Of a DNA stretch of 6,514 nt, positions 1-4,641 are shown one piece after another. Every line of letters starts with the position of its first letter. Position 1 is the stretch's first letter. The notes under the pieces were generated by a model that saw only the letters and a program-made list of their open reading frames with translations, had not been told where the DNA came from and did not search any database. Both the position numbers and the translations under genes were made by a program. Location of the stretch: the NCBI GenBank assembly GCA_937967875.1, contig CALBTQ010000541.1:1-6514 (forward strand), written 5' to 3'. Source of the DNA: an uncultured Pseudomonadota bacterium (GTDB lineage: Bacteria > Lernaellota > Lernaellaia > Lernaellales > Lernaellaceae).

Positions 1-480
1 AACATCGACATTCACTACATGCCCTACACCGGCTACCTCTATCGTTCGGTGCTGGGGCACGGGTTGGAGATGATCGAGCCGGGCACGCTCGAAGTGATCA
101 CGACGCTGGAACTGCCTTACAGCGTGGGCGGTACGATGACGCACGACGAGCGCAACGGGATTTTGTATCTGTCCGATTGGTTGGGCCGGAGCATCCACGC
201 GCTGGGGGCGCGCGATCTGACGCGGCTGGCCGAGTTGCCCGCCGAGCGCGGCGTGCGGCAATTGGCCTATTCGCCGGAACATCAATTGCTGCTGGCGGGC
301 AGTTATTTTCGTGGGCGGATTTTGGTTTACGATCCGATCATGGGACGCGGACCGCGGCGGATCGACGTCGGGCGGCGCGTGCGCGGTTTGACGATCGACG
401 GCGACCAATGCCGCGGGGTGAGCGCGGCCGGCGTGTTCACGATCGACCTGCCGCAACTGGCGCGGAGCCTGCATCGATGA
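1..480 (+). CDS. Beta-propeller-like repeat protein, C-terminal part (5' end outside the window)
   Basis: The frame is open from base 1 and ends at TGA 478-480, so the gene enters from the left. The ATG at 19 is probably internal, because repeat-like sequence runs through it. About 159 residues are visible. They read as blades of a propeller (beta strands with motifs such as GILYLSDW, QLLLAGSYFRGRILVYD and RVRGLTIDGD), similar to SMP-30/NHL/YVTN-type propellers, though no exact family can be named. From HDERNG onwards it aligns without gaps to the C-terminus of the next gene (RGVRQLAY versus RGIRNLLW; LLLAGSYFRGRILVYD versus LLVAGDYFSGALIALD; GRRVRGLTIDG versus GRRLRTIAADG). The two are therefore tandem paralogues. 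Its stop overlaps the next start (ATGA), which implies translational coupling. The substrate or partner is unknown. It may have an N-terminal membrane domain like its neighbour, but that part is not in view. Confidence 0.8.
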   Translation, partial: NIDIHYMPYTGYLYRSVLGHGLEMIEPGTLEVITTLELPYSVGGTMTHDERNGILYLSDWLGRSIHALGARDLTRLAELPAERGVRQLAYSPEHQLLLAGSYFRGRILVYDPIMGRGPRRIDVGRRVRGLTIDGDQCRGVSAAGVFTIDLPQLARSLHR

Positions 481-1958
481 AACGCACGGCGGGGGCGACG
501 GCGATCGAAGCCGTGGGCAAGCTGCCGGCGCATGGCTGCCTGTTGCTGTTCTGGGCGCCGGTGTTGGGATGGGACGTTTGGTTTTTCGCCGTCCTCGGCG
601 TGACCGCTTACGATACGGGCGCTCCGTGGCGACGCATTCCCGCCCGGGCGCACCGGGCGGCGGCGATGGTCTATACGTTCGCCGTCGGATTGCCGCTGTT
701 GCTTTCCAATGCGCTGCTTCTGTTTTATGCGCCTGTATGGTGGCTGGGCGTCGCCTTGCTGACGGCTTTGTTCGCCGCGCTTTTGTGGCGCGGCCTCGCG
801 CCGTTGGCGGGGATGCTGGCGGCGGCGACGATCGCGGGCGCGGTGATGTCGGCGTCGTTCGATCGCTACGTATCGCTGGCGGTGATGGCGCTGGTGGCGA
901 CGCTGGGCGTGACGGCCGTTTTGCTGATGACCTTTTCGCCGGTCGTCAAACGCGTGTCGCCGTGGCTGCTGGCCGGCTTGTTTCTTTTCGCGCCGACCTT
1001 CGCGGCCAACGATTGGTTTTACCGGGGCTTGGACCGCATCGAGCGCGCGACCTACGAACACCCGGGGTTGCGGGCGCTGATGAGTCTGCGCGAAGACGGT
1101 CCGGGTTGGCGGCAACGGCTGGGAACGGATTTACGGTTCGCCGAGCGCGGCTTCGGCGGGAAGTTGTTGATCGGTGCGGGGCGCGGCGTGACCGAGGTCG
1201 GCACGATGCATATCCGCGCTTTGCCGCTTGGCCCGGCCGGCGACAACCTCACGGTGGACGCGAGGAACGGGCGGGTGATCGTCGCCACGCGCGACGGTTT
1301 TCTATCGTCGCTCAACGGCAACGATATGGGAGTCGACGTGCAGGTGAAACTGCCGCACGGAGCGTTGGTCACGCGGAGGGCGCCGGAAGGCGTGTATGCG
1401 CTGGACGAATGGAGCCACGTGGGATTGTACGAACCATTAACCTTGCGCGAGCTGAAGTCGTGGCGCATCACCGGCGTAAGCGATTTGCTGCCCGACGGCG
1501 AAGGCGGTTTTTTCCTGAGCACCTTGTGGGGCGGCGTGCGGCGAATCACGACGGACGGGCAAACGATACGCGGGCGCGTCCAGCGCATCGGCATTTTCCA
1601 CTTGCTGGCGTACGATCGCGCGGGCGGTCGTTTGTTCGTGGGCAACATGGCCGGGCGACGGATCGACGTGCTGCGGGCGAACGATCTGCAGCGGACGGGA
1701 ACGATCCCGGTCGGGCGCGGTATCCGCAACCTGCTGTGGGACGAGCAAACCAACCTGCTGGTGGCGGGAGACTATTTTTCCGGTGCGCTGATCGCGCTGG
1801 ACGGCGAGACATTGCATGAAGTCGGGCGCATCGCGCTCGGCCGGCGCTTGCGGACGATCGCCGCAGACGGCCCCGGGCGTGTTCTGGCGGCGTCGGCGGC
1901 CGGCTATTTCGCGGTGGATCTGGCGGCCGCTTTCCGTACTATTCCCGAAAACAATTAA
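477..1958 (+). CDS. Multi-pass membrane protein with C-terminal beta-propeller-like domain
   Basis: A 493-residue protein. The frame is open further upstream (to 177), but I chose ATG 477 because it overlaps the previous stop as ATGA and has GGAG at 464-467, nine bases before it. Upstream codons would only be a shadow of the first gene. The N-terminal half holds about six hydrophobic helices (roughly residues 20-43, 62-84, 86-104, 107-127, 131-153 and 161-178). A short charged linker follows (about 180-230). Residues about 235-485 form a repeat-rich beta domain with blade-like segments such as NGRVIVATRDG, GGRLFVGNMAGRRIDVL, TNLLVAGDYFSGALIALD and GRVLAASAAGYFAVD. The last ~110 residues match the C-terminus of the preceding gene. 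This architecture suggests an extracytoplasmic propeller anchored by a membrane domain. The biochemical role is not recognisable. No lipobox or catalytic motif is seen. Confidence 0.85.
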   Translation: MKRTAGATAIEAVGKLPAHGCLLLFWAPVLGWDVWFFAVLGVTAYDTGAPWRRIPARAHRAAAMVYTFAVGLPLLLSNALLLFYAPVWWLGVALLTALFAALLWRGLAPLAGMLAAATIAGAVMSASFDRYVSLAVMALVATLGVTAVLLMTFSPVVKRVSPWLLAGLFLFAPTFAANDWFYRGLDRIERATYEHPGLRALMSLREDGPGWRQRLGTDLRFAERGFGGKLLIGAGRGVTEVGTMHIRALPLGPAGDNLTVDARNGRVIVATRDGFLSSLNGNDMGVDVQVKLPHGALVTRRAPEGVYALDEWSHVGLYEPLTLRELKSWRITGVSDLLPDGEGGFFLSTLWGGVRRITTDGQTIRGRVQRIGIFHLLAYDRAGGRLFVGNMAGRRIDVLRANDLQRTGTIPVGRGIRNLLWDEQTNLLVAGDYFSGALIALDGETLHEVGRIALGRRLRTIAADGPGRVLAASAAGYFAVDLAAAFRTIPENN

Positions 1959-2002
1959 AAAAAACGCCGAAGCGGGCTTTTCGAAAGCGGCCATCTTCGG
2001 CG
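1957..2002 (-). terminator. Intrinsic terminator of the 38-residue ORF (minus strand)
   Basis: A perfect 8-bp inverted repeat, CGCCGAAG (1965-1972) and CTTCGGCG (1995-2002), encloses a smaller hairpin GCTTT-TCG-AAAGC (1976-1988). On the minus strand the stem is followed at once by T8 (A8 at 1957-1964 on the plus strand), the classic layout of a Rho-independent terminator. On the plus strand no T tract follows 2002, so it is less convincing as an exit for the plus-strand gene ending at 1958. The two convergent genes may still share it. Its position 18 bases after the small minus-strand ORF supports that ORF being real. Confidence 0.75.
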
Positions 2003-2020
2003 GGGGAGGGTCTGATATGA

Positions 2021-2137
2021 CTATCGGTCCTTACTGTAATCCAGTGTCGTTCCATTCAGAAACGGCATGAGCAGAGCCACGACGCTGTACGTCATGCTTG
2101 CCACGGTAATGATGCTTCCGGCCAGCAAGAACTTCAT
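2021..2137 (-). CDS. Small single-pass membrane peptide, 38 residues
   Basis: A short ORF with all the marks of expression. ATG is at 2137-2135, and AAAGGA (2145-2150) lies seven bases before it. The stop is TAG at 2021-2023, and a strong minus-strand terminator begins 18 bases later. The protein starts MKFLLAGSIITV, continues as a hydrophobic helix to about residue 27 (SVVALLMPFL) and ends in a short polar tail (LDYSKDR). It has no cysteine lipobox. It could be a single-pass small membrane protein or an uncleaved signal-anchor peptide. I do not recognise a family. It may be a regulator or subunit of a membrane complex, or a type I toxin-like peptide, but no antisense RNA partner is evident. 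The marR gene lies 390 bp upstream on the same strand. Confidence rests on the ribosome binding site and terminator, not homology. Confidence 0.6.
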   Translation of the reverse strand: MKFLLAGSIITVASMTYSVVALLMPFLNGTTLDYSKDR

Positions 2138-2288
2138 GAGCGGTTCCTTTCGTAGAGGGAAGGTGGTGAAGGGGCAGGCAAGCCTACCTAGTGCAACCTC
2201 AAGTGAAACTTGCAGGAATAGAGATGGGAGGGTCGGAATGAACAGGTTAAAGCGAACCCATCCCCTTCACCGATTTCCATTTTTTGCG

Positions 2289-2394
2289 GGCGGTTTCAAG
2301 TATTCAGCGGGGGAGTTTCGCATTCGCTTCTACTGGAGATCCGCAAGATAGCCCCCGGTACCGCTCAACATTCGCATCAACGCTTGAAACCGCC
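2289..2394. repeat. Structured element bounded by a perfect 12-bp inverted repeat
   Basis: GGCGGTTTCAAG (2289-2300) and CTTGAAACCGCC (2383-2394) are exact reverse complements 82 bp apart. Inside, TTCAGCGG (2304-2311) and CCGCTCAA (2361-2368) pair with one mismatch, and GGGGG / CCCCC runs lie within the same inner arms. The whole can fold into a long stem with internal loops. It contains no ORF. It could be a MITE-like or other repeated element, a structured leader RNA of the downstream small ORF on the minus strand, or a chance dyad. It lacks the GTTRRRY/RYYYAAC cores expected of an integron attC site. Confidence 0.45.
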
Positions 2395-2416
2395 ATTATC
2401 TCAGGGCCGAAGCAGG

Positions 2417-2440
2417 AAAACCGGTCAACTTACCGGAGTT
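2417..2440 (-). terminator. Possible weak terminator downstream of the marR-like gene
   Basis: On the minus strand, CCGGT-AAGTTG-ACCGG is followed by TTTT (plus-strand stem arms 2421-2425 and 2432-2436, A4 at 2417-2420). Flanking AAAA/TTTT could extend the stem past a 2-nt bulge. It lies about 90 bases after the marR-like stop. The stem is short and the T run has only four bases, so the call is tentative. Confidence 0.35.
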
Positions 2441-2527
2441 TTGCGTGTGGAGGGTTGCTTGTTGTCGTTACAACATCCCCGCCTCGGCCTCCGTTTCAAC
2501 GGTGAATCACATTCGATTTTGAAAGAG

Positions 2528-2986
2528 CTACTGTTCGATATCGACGCCGTACAGTTCACACAGCGTGGCCAATCCCTTTTCGATGTCGTGGATGATGTTT
2601 TCATCCACGGCGGCCAGACGTTTTTCGACGTCGGCGGTGAAGAAGACCTGCTCGATCCGTTTGAGGAGGCGCGTCCCTTCGTCGGTGAGGTCGAGGATGA
2701 CTTCGCGACGATTGCCGGGATTCTGCCGCCGATCGAGCAATCCCTTGGCGACCAGTCGATCCGCCACCCAGGCCGCCGACGAGGTCGGCATGTGCTGGAG
2801 GTTCTGGATCCTGGTCAGCGAGGCGCCGGGGCTTTCATTGACCTGAAGGAGGAATTTGGTTTCCTTCAGGCTGATGCCGACGGTGGCCTTGACTTCCTTG
2901 GCCAGATTTCGTTGTGCAAAGAGCAAGACGTCCAAATAAAATCGGACCTTCTCGTACCGTAGGTAGTTACTGAAACTGGATTTCAT
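2528..2986 (-). CDS. MarR-family winged-helix transcriptional regulator
   Basis: A 152-residue protein, the usual size for MarR repressors, which act as dimers on palindromic operators and respond to small ligands or oxidants. Visible features in order are: an N-terminal dimerisation helix region (about 10-35), SLKETKFLLQV (39-49), the helix-turn-helix with LTRIQNLQHMPTSSAAWVADRLVAKGLL (about 57-84), the wing DRRQNPGNRREVILDLTDEG (85-104, with the family's D-x-R-x3-L-T-x-x-G pattern), and a C-terminal helix pair. A single Cys lies near the end (LCELYG). The start is ATG 2986. The only near purine run (GGAA) touches the start, and AGGGGG lies 12 bases upstream, so the ribosome binding site is not ideal. 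The promoter at 3046-3087 carries a dyad over the start site, suggesting autoregulation. The nearest same-strand downstream gene is the 38-residue membrane ORF; whether it belongs to the regulon is unknown. The ligand cannot be inferred. Confidence 0.9.
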   Translation of the reverse strand: MKSSFSNYLRYEKVRFYLDVLLFAQRNLAKEVKATVGISLKETKFLLQVNESPGASLTRIQNLQHMPTSSAAWVADRLVAKGLLDRRQNPGNRREVILDLTDEGTRLLKRIEQVFFTADVEKRLAAVDENIIHDIEKGLATLCELYGVDIEQ

Positions 2987-3045
2987 TTCCTAACGGAACC
3001 CCCTACGGTTTTCCTTTTGTCCAGGACGGATCAGAGCTTTCAATC

Positions 3046-3087
3046 TTGGACAATCCAAATCATCGGTCAAATGACGCAAAATGTCAA
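3046..3087 (-). promoter_or_regulatory. Promoter of the marR-like gene with overlapping operator-like dyad
   Basis: On the minus strand, -35 TTGACA (3082-3087) is followed by a 17-bp spacer and GATGAT (3059-3064, four of six to consensus). Directly after it is TTGGATTGTCCAA (3046-3058), a 13-bp dyad with 5-bp arms around a 3-bp centre. The expected start of transcription (about 3052) falls inside it. MarR proteins commonly repress their own genes from dyads placed this way. A related inverted half (TTGTCCA) lies at 3017-3023. Confidence 0.6.
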
Positions 3088-3182
3088 GAAAAAAAATACA
3101 CTCAACTCATTGTTTTGTTTCATTATTTAGAAAAGTTTCTGCATCTGCGGAGAAACGGAAATTTAAATTGGAGAGTCCCATC

Positions 3183-3195
3183 TTGGATAATTCGA
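3183..3195. promoter_or_regulatory. Second copy of the operator-like 13-mer
   Basis: TTGGATAATTCGA matches the 13-mer over the marR-like promoter (plus-strand form TTGGACAATCCAA) at 10 of 13 positions, and both are preceded by TC. It lies about 125 bp upstream of the promoter dyad. It may be a secondary binding site of the same regulator. Chance is possible in this AT-rich stretch. Confidence 0.3.
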
Positions 3196-3354
3196 GATAT
3201 TTAGGCGGTGAAAAAAATGGCTATATGAGACTATATCTCATTATATTTCCATAAACTGATGAACACCGGAAAAATATTTTTACGGCAATCATGCATATCT
3301 AGGATTTTCATTTTTGGAGAGTTCGTTCCCAGCCCGTGGGAATCAGCAGCTTGC

Positions 3355-3564
3355 TCAAGTGAAGGGTGATTTCGATGTGCTATTTTTCACAGCGCTCGAT
3401 TTGGTGCTATATCCGCCTCCGGAGCGGGCGACGAAGCCGCTCATCTTTTTTTTCGTATTGTACGAACGGCACACCGGGCACGCCGGGTTGTCGCCATCGG
3501 AGATCTTGCGGATCATCTCGAAATCTTCGCCGCAGTCCCGGCAGGTAAATTCATAGATCGGCAT
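3355..3564 (-). CDS. FmdB-family small zinc-ribbon protein
   Basis: A 69-residue protein. I chose ATG 3564 because the family typically begins MPIYEF, and GAGGA lies eight bases upstream; a longer frame to 3588 would add eight non-family residues. The zinc ribbon is formed by Cys8-x2-Cys11 and Cys29-x2-Cys32 (FTCRDCG and PACPVCRS), matching the FmdB/CxxC_CxxC_SSSS family. The Gly/Ser/Lys-rich tail (about 43-69) is also typical. FmdB-like proteins are widespread and named for a putative regulator of formamide/amide operons, but their function is poorly known. It is the last gene of a minus-strand operon after arsR and the TGA-containing membrane ORF, whose end overlaps this start by 14 bases if the TGA is decoded. 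The hairpin after its stop lacks a T tract. Confidence 0.85.
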   Translation of the reverse strand: MPIYEFTCRDCGEDFEMIRKISDGDNPACPVCRSYNTKKKMSGFVARSGGGYSTKSSAVKNSTSKSPFT

Positions 3565-3754
3565 CGTTTCGGTCCTCGTTCTCGCCACGAGAGTTCGTGT
3601 TCGCTTCCTTTATCGCCGACTTGGCATCTCCACCCGGGAGATTGCAGGCGCCGCGCATTCAGGTGGAAATGCCCAGTTTCGGCAGAATCCATAATTGCAG
3701 CAACAGCCAGCCAGCCAGTTCCACCAAGGGAAGCCATGCGTCTAAATTTTTCAT
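3551..3754 (-). CDS. Candidate small membrane selenoprotein (in-frame TGA read as Sec32)
   Basis: The frame begins at ATG 3754, 20 bases after the arsR-like stop. Conventional reading stops at TGA 3661-3659, giving a 31-residue hydrophobic peptide (3659-3754). The same frame then stays open for 35 codons to TGA 3553-3551 and overlaps the fmdB-like start by 14 bases. Reading the first TGA as selenocysteine gives 67 residues. These are a membrane helix (about 6-24, LVELAGWLLLQLWIL), a turn PKLGIST, Sec32-M-R-G-A-Cys37, and a hydrophilic tail with Asn, Glu and Lys. The Sec-x4-Cys pair would be a redox site next to the membrane. A stem-loop with bacterial SECIS geometry follows the TGA (3624-3645). 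Third positions after the TGA remain GC-rich, as in real genes here. The ribosome binding site is weak (GAAGAAAAG). Alternatives are a 31-residue peptide followed by a 35-residue ORF restarting at the ATG that touches the TGA, or a decayed gene. The family is not recognised with certainty. Confidence 0.55.
3624..3645 (-). promoter_or_regulatory. Candidate bacterial SECIS element
   Basis: On the minus strand, 16 nt after the in-frame TGA (3661-3659), ATCTCC (3642-3637) pairs perfectly with GGAGAT (3631-3626) around the 5-nt loop CGGGT (3636-3632). A GC/GC extension past a single bulged A adds two pairs. The loop begins 22 nt after the TGA and has G as its second base. Known bacterial SECIS elements have a small apical loop with a G in its first two positions, located about 16-37 nt from the Sec codon, so the geometry fits. 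SelB binding is inferred. Confidence 0.55.
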
Positions 3755-3774
3755 CGAGCGTTCTTTTCTTCGTT

Positions 3775-4071
3775 TTATTTAATCACTTCGTCGCAGGTGC
3801 GCAAACATTCGAGCAGCCGCGGTACGTTGGGGTGGGCGATGGTGTAGTAGCTGTGACCGTCTCGTTTTTCCACCGCCACCAGACCGGAGAGCCGCAGCAG
3901 CTTGAGTTGCTGGCTGGCGATGGCGCTTTTGATGTCGAGCAGTTCGGCGAGATCGCCGACGTTGCGCTCACCGTCTTGCAGCAGATCCATGATGCACAGG
4001 CGAATCGGGTGCCCCAAGGCTTTGAGGGTTTCCGCCCGCTTTTCTGCCGTTTCACGATCGAAATGTTTCAT
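3775..4071 (-). CDS. ArsR-family winged-helix transcriptional regulator
   Basis: A 98-residue protein, normal for ArsR/SmtB repressors, which bind DNA as dimers and let go on binding metal or on thiol oxidation. It shows LKALGHPIRLCIMDLL, the family's opening helix, then ERNVGDLAELLDIKSAIASQ as helix-turn-helix, QLKLLRLSGLVAVEKRDG as recognition helix and wing, and YYTIAHPNVPRLLECL at the end. The frame reaches GTG 4077, but GGAG (4077-4080) overlaps that codon; it is best spaced (5 nt) for the third start, ATG 4071. The classic N-terminal metal box CVC is absent. Three cysteines are present, one in RLCIM and two in ECLRTC near the C-terminus. Cys pairs in ArsR proteins such as BigR/SqrR sense persulfide, but whether these correspond is unproven. 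It heads the operon with the candidate selenoprotein and FmdB-like gene, under its own promoter. Confidence 0.9.
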   Translation of the reverse strand: MKHFDRETAEKRAETLKALGHPIRLCIMDLLQDGERNVGDLAELLDIKSAIASQQLKLLRLSGLVAVEKRDGHSYYTIAHPNVPRLLECLRTCDEVIK

Positions 4072-4096
4072 CATCACTCCATCGCCAATCGATTAT

Positions 4097-4133
4097 GCGA
4101 AATAGGTATATCGCTACAAATGCTAAATGTCAA
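4097..4133 (-). promoter_or_regulatory. Promoter of the arsR-like operon with dyad over the -10
   Basis: On the minus strand, a perfect -35 TTGACA (4128-4133) is followed by a 17-bp spacer and TATACC (4105-4110). Transcription would start near 4098, about 27 bases before the ATG at 4071. GCGA and TCGC (4097-4100 and 4111-4114) form an inverted repeat that flanks the -10 box. This is the usual place for an ArsR operator and suggests the regulator represses its own operon. Confidence 0.6.
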
Positions 4134-4154
4134 TAAAAATATTTTGGAAGGACA

Positions 4155-4574
4155 TCAAGCGCCGGAATCGTCGTCGGCCGTATCGTCGTCGGCTGTATCA
4201 TCATCGTCGCCGCTCGCGCCCAGGCAGGAGTTCGTACAGTCGATCATGCCGCTGCATTGACGATAGGTGTTGCCGCAATCGTAGATGCAACAGTATTGCG
4301 GCAATTGTTCATTATTCGCCTGACACACGCCGCAACCGGTAACTGCATCCAGCTTGTCGATCGGCAAGCCTTGCGCATCGTAGAGGACCATTTCACATTT
4401 GTCGTAGAGAAAATCGAAGGTTTCCTGGCAGTCGCGGGAGAGTTCTTCCTCTTCGTCCTCTTCCTCGAATTCAATTTCCTCCTGGCCGGAATCCTCGCAG
4501 GCGACGTAGAGCAGCAGGACCATCAGGGGCACGGCCAGCAGGAGGAGCATCATGCGCTTATTGCCTGAAACCAT
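4155..4574 (-). CDS. Acidic, Cys-rich predicted lipoprotein
   Basis: A 139-residue protein if started at ATG 4574. The frame also reaches GTG 4586, and a third option is the ATG pair at 4541-4536, but that would lose the basic residues NKR ahead of the hydrophobic stretch. The N-terminus MVSGNKR plus MMLLLLAVPLMVLLLYVAC looks like a type II signal peptide with the lipid-bearing Cys26. Tyr at -3 of the lipobox is unusual. The mature part begins with a strongly acidic run (residues about 31-44, nearly all Glu/Asp). A domain with ten further cysteines (49-117, including CGVC and CC) follows, which could form disulfides. The tail is made of DDDTA repeats. Acidic DDDTA tails occur in surface or secreted proteins of some environmental bacteria; no function is known here. 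It sits 63 bases downstream of the MATE gene on the same strand, with a possible promoter of its own overlapping the MATE stop codon. Confidence 0.75.
   Translation of the reverse strand: MVSGNKRMMLLLLAVPLMVLLLYVACEDSGQEEIEFEEEDEEEELSRDCQETFDFLYDKCEMVLYDAQGLPIDKLDAVTGCGVCQANNEQLPQYCCIYDCGNTYRQCSGMIDCTNSCLGASGDDDDTADDDTADDDSGA
4168..4197. repeat. Two 15-bp tandem repeats coding for the Asp-rich tail
   Basis: TCGTCGTCGGCCGTA and TCGTCGTCGGCTGTA differ at one base and encode the five-residue unit T-A-D-D-D on the minus strand. A degenerate stretch of TCA/TCG triplets (4198-4209) continues the Asp run. Such coding repeats can change in copy number by slippage. Confidence 0.8.
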
Positions 4575-4588
4575 TGTGATATTCACAA
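4574..4588. promoter_or_regulatory. Perfect 6-3-6 dyad at the lipoprotein gene start
   Basis: TTGTGA-TAT-TCACAA is a perfect palindrome overlapping the proposed ATG at 4574. The half-sites resemble those of CRP/FNR proteins, but the 3-bp centre is shorter than the 6-bp CRP spacing. It may be an operator or a 5' hairpin on the transcript that covers the start. Confidence 0.35.
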
Positions 4589-4614
4589 CCTGTTTTTGCT
4601 CACTTTATCAATCC

Positions 4615-4641
4615 ATTATCACCGGTGCGCGGCACTGTCAA
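4615..4641 (-). promoter_or_regulatory. Possible promoter of the lipoprotein gene
   Basis: On the minus strand, TTGACA (4636-4641) overlaps the TGA stop of the MATE gene. GATAAT (4615-4620) follows after 15 bp, or TAATGG after 17. The -35 is perfect but the spacing is short for the better -10, so the call is tentative. Confidence 0.3.

Larger units (their letters stand above)
2138..2527. other. Gene-free stretch between the marR-like gene and the small membrane ORF
   Basis: No convincing gene on either strand; the frames open here have no ribosome binding sites or recognisable product. It holds several dyads. A weak palindrome, CAAGT-GAA-ACTTG, is at 2200-2212. The element bounded by 12-bp inverted repeats is at 2289-2394. 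A hairpin with T4 is at 2417-2440. A perfect 6-bp hairpin TGTTGT-CGTT-ACAACA is at 2460-2475, and CCGTT-TC-AACGG is at 2491-2502. The right-hand hairpins would form the 3' untranslated region of the marR-like transcript. The left part should hold the leader or promoter of the 38-residue ORF, but no good -35/-10 pair was found. Confidence 0.6.
2987..3354. other. AT-rich gene-free stretch upstream of the marR-like gene
   Basis: About 370 bp without a supportable gene. It is much richer in A and T than its neighbours between about 3060 and 3310. Besides the marR-like promoter it holds a perfect dyad ATGAGA-CTATA-TCTCAT (3225-3241). It also has a near-perfect 20-bp palindrome, CCG-G-AAAAATATTTTT-A-CGG (3266-3285), and a GC hairpin TTCCC-7-GGGAA (3326-3342) just past the fmdB-like stop. 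That hairpin has no T tract, so it is a poor terminator. No other promoter or RNA gene could be identified. Confidence 0.5.

Noticed and set aside
177..476. N-terminal extension of the membrane-propeller gene
   Set aside because: The frame is open but lies wholly within the preceding gene in another frame, is Arg/Ala-rich like GC-rich shadows, and the ATGA start at 477 has a proper ribosome binding site.
327..1994. Long minus-strand and alternate plus-strand frames over the propeller genes
   Set aside because: They overlap convincing coding sequence, are very rich in Arg/Pro/Gln or Ala, and show no family motif; typical high-GC shadow frames.
2289..2394. Integron attC site
   Set aside because: The inverted repeat is suggestive, but the required GTTRRRY and RYYYAAC core sites are not present at the ends and no cassette or integrase is seen.
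2067..2505. Two plus-strand frames of 94 and 73 codons in the gap
   Set aside because: No good ribosome binding sites, low-complexity translation with no family, and they overlap the better supported minus-strand 38-residue ORF and dyads.
2384..2962. 192-residue plus-strand frame over the marR-like gene
   Set aside because: Antisense shadow of a clear MarR protein; no ribosome binding site or recognisable domain.
3232..3312. 26-codon minus-strand ORF (MKILDMHDCR...)
   Set aside because: Lies in the AT-rich gap, has no ribosome binding site and crosses two palindromes; too little support.
3513..3737. 74-residue minus-strand frame overlapping the candidate selenoprotein
   Set aside because: It lies in another frame, begins inside the small ORF, runs into the fmdB-like gene out of frame, and lacks a ribosome binding site. 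The frame starting 20 bases after arsR with a membrane helix fits the operon better, though this one is uninterrupted and should be kept in mind.
4574..4588. CRP binding site
   Set aside because: The half-sites TGTGA/TCACA match, but the centre is 3 bp and CRP needs 6, so it is reported only as a dyad.
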